Source of the DNA: Fibrobacterota bacterium
GTDB taxonomy: Bacteria; Fibrobacterota; Chitinivibrionia; Chitinivibrionales; Chitinispirillaceae
Direction: 5' to 3'
Assembly (NCBI GenBank): GCA_023436205.1
Contig: JAEZKC010000006.1
Location: forward strand, 1-64,000
DNA: 64,000 nucleotides
The stretch's first letter is position 1. Every line of letters begins with the position of its first letter. Below the pieces are notes generated by a model, which worked only from the letters and a program-made list of their open reading frames with translations, ran no database searches and was not told where the DNA came from. Both the position numbers and the translations under genes were made by a program. Below are positions 62,927-64,000 of the stretch, in pieces.

Positions 62927-64000
62927 TTACAAACCGCTCTGATAGGTGTCGGGCAGTTGCTCTCCTGCTTCCCATCCTGGGTTGCGGTCGAGCGGTTGCA
63001 CAGCACGGGTCTGATCGAAATGAATTACTGCATCGAACTGCTTTGGGAGAGAAGCCTGGAAATAATGACTCTGCCTTTCGGTACCGGGCATGTATATGAC
63101 TCCTATAGCTCTTTCAAGATGCTGACGTTCGAGAAAGGAGAGATTCGGATTGTCTTTCAGAATGATATAGAATGCCGGAATGGCGCTCATATGAAAAAGG
63201 TTTTCGTAACTTTCCACCATTGAGGGACGGATATGCTTTCGCTCCACTTCACCACCCCAGGAGGAGGCTGCGGATACTGTACCGGAATGAGTGGAAAATC
63301 CGATCAGAAATGCTTCATCGTTATAGCGCTCACGGATAAGTTGCCCTACATTGTATTCGCCATAGCGGCTGACTTCAGTAGCTCGGGCATCTCCCAGATG
63401 TGAATTATGTTCCCATACTACAATTTTGGGTTCCCTAAATTGACGAATATGGCTGATCAGAGCATCGAGAGTATCGGCCATGTGTTTGTCACGCAGATTC
63501 CAGCTCGATACTCTGCCGGAAAACATTGTGCGGTAGTACTCTTCGGCATCCCGGGCAAGCTTCGCGTTCTGTTGAGCGTAAAAGAGCTCCTCCCTGGGGA
63601 CGAAACCGCCACTCTTTACATAATCCAACCCCTTGCTTCTCATATCCTGAAGCTGTTGAATCGCATGTTTACGGCAGTCCTCTGTAACGTAGCTCATGGC
63701 CAGACCATAGTTTTCCGCTTCAGGGCCATACTGTTCAAAGCAGGCATAACGCTGACGGGCTTTCTGGGCTGCCTGGGGGTCAACTTCTTCGAGGTAGTCG
63801 ATAACTGCATCGATGGAGGAGTAGAGGCTGTAAAGATCAAGACCATAGAATCCTACTTTTTGCTCCTGGGGCCTGTTTTCGTTGTAGCTTCGCAGTACGG
63901 ATATAAAGTCGACCACTTCGGTATTGCGCCACATCCAGCGGGGAAAGCGGGTAAAATCATTTAGAGATGTAAAGGGGTCTTCATCATTACCCAGAGATCT
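62927..64000 (-). CDS. Erythromycin esterase-like protein, start beyond window
   Basis: The frame is open to the window edge, so the N-terminus is missing. At least 357 residues match the erythromycin esterase family (FPRWMWRNTEVVDFI, then YGLDLYSLY, and IVVWEHNSHLGDARATE with the conserved His). These enzymes open macrolide lactones in EreA/B, but most family members are of unknown function. No phosphoribosyltransferase domain is visible in the part present; in some relatives one is fused in front. An ATG at 63934 also exists but is inside the conserved part. Confidence 0.85.
   Translation of the reverse strand, partial: RSLGNDEDPFTSLNDFTRFPRWMWRNTEVVDFISVLRSYNENRPQEQKVGFYGLDLYSLYSSIDAVIDYLEEVDPQAAQKARQRYACFEQYGPEAENYGLAMSYVTEDCRKHAIQQLQDMRSKGLDYVKSGGFVPREELFYAQQNAKLARDAEEYYRTMFSGRVSSWNLRDKHMADTLDALISHIRQFREPKIVVWEHNSHLGDARATEVSRYGEYNVGQLIRERYNDEAFLIGFSTHSGTVSAASSWGGEVERKHIRPSMVESYENLFHMSAIPAFYIILKDNPNLSFLERQHLERAIGVIYMPGTERQSHYFQASLPKQFDAVIHFDQTRAVQPLDRNPGWEAGEQLPDTYQSGL

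Noticed and set aside
1..64000. tRNA, rRNA or riboswitch genes
   Set aside because: I saw no cloverleaf-like or known conserved RNA sequence in the intergenic regions by eye; a covariance-model search would be needed to be sure.

Overview
The window looks like a chromosomal segment of a Fibrobacterota-type bacterium (Fibrobacter / Chitinispirillum relatives). The main reason is three copies of the TIGR02147/DUF4423 regulator family, which is concentrated in that phylum. Supporting reasons are modular secreted polysaccharide-degrading enzymes that end in a C-terminal sorting-like domain, and many DUF2341/LamG lipoproteins. All of this is read from sequence; no database search was possible.

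Layout. 1-675: tandem and dispersed repeats without genes. 676-9018: a methyl-accepting chemotaxis protein, a SHOCT protein with a CopB-type copper P-type ATPase, a YfbK-like vWA membrane protein, a CDF metal transporter with its MarR regulator, and two very small ORFs. 9025-12388: a frameshifted PAS histidine kinase, the tail of a KaiC-like gene and a fragment of a chemotaxis gene, i.e. decaying sensory genes. 12389-25653: a pectin / rhamnogalacturonan-I locus with GH43, PL9 and GH53 enzymes and a dead PL11 lyase, flanked on both sides by a two-gene cassette of TIGR02147 regulator plus DUF2341-LamG lipoprotein. 25736-27194: a FetAB-like ABC exporter. 27400-30673: an inorganic arsenic operon (arsR, arsC, acr3, arsM, arsN2). 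30913-35680: a truncated NRAMP gene, a DUF2721 protein, a frameshifted flavin oxidoreductase with a GH15 enzyme, then a gene graveyard (collapsed CYP152 P450, hisG 3' fragment, arsM-like fragment). 35772-39308 (minus): a third regulator-lipoprotein cassette followed by an SGNH esterase. 39966-44736 (minus): a second arsenic-type operon (ArsR, DUF318/ArsP-like permease, thioredoxin-like protein, DGC protein, ArsF-like, ArsG-like) running into hisE-hisG. 44855-64000: pncA-like gene, a secreted propeller, a TPR gene coupled to a 1655-residue P-loop ATPase/PglZ-like fusion, a Met-rich secreted protein with a methyltransferase, an MDR oxidoreductase, a possibly phase-variable promoter in front of two secreted proteins (one a metzincin/beta-helix fusion), and a CBS protein with an erythromycin esterase-like gene that runs off the window.

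How it fits together: extracellular pectin side-chain degradation, metal and arsenic detoxification, and surface proteins dominate. The two most unusual candidates are (i) the thrice-repeated regulator-lipoprotein cassette, each copy next to secreted carbohydrate-active genes, and (ii) the translationally coupled TPR protein and BrxC/PglY-like ATPase fused to a PglZ-like domain, standing alone without other BREX genes. At least nine gene remnants or broken genes show active decay and reshuffling in this segment.
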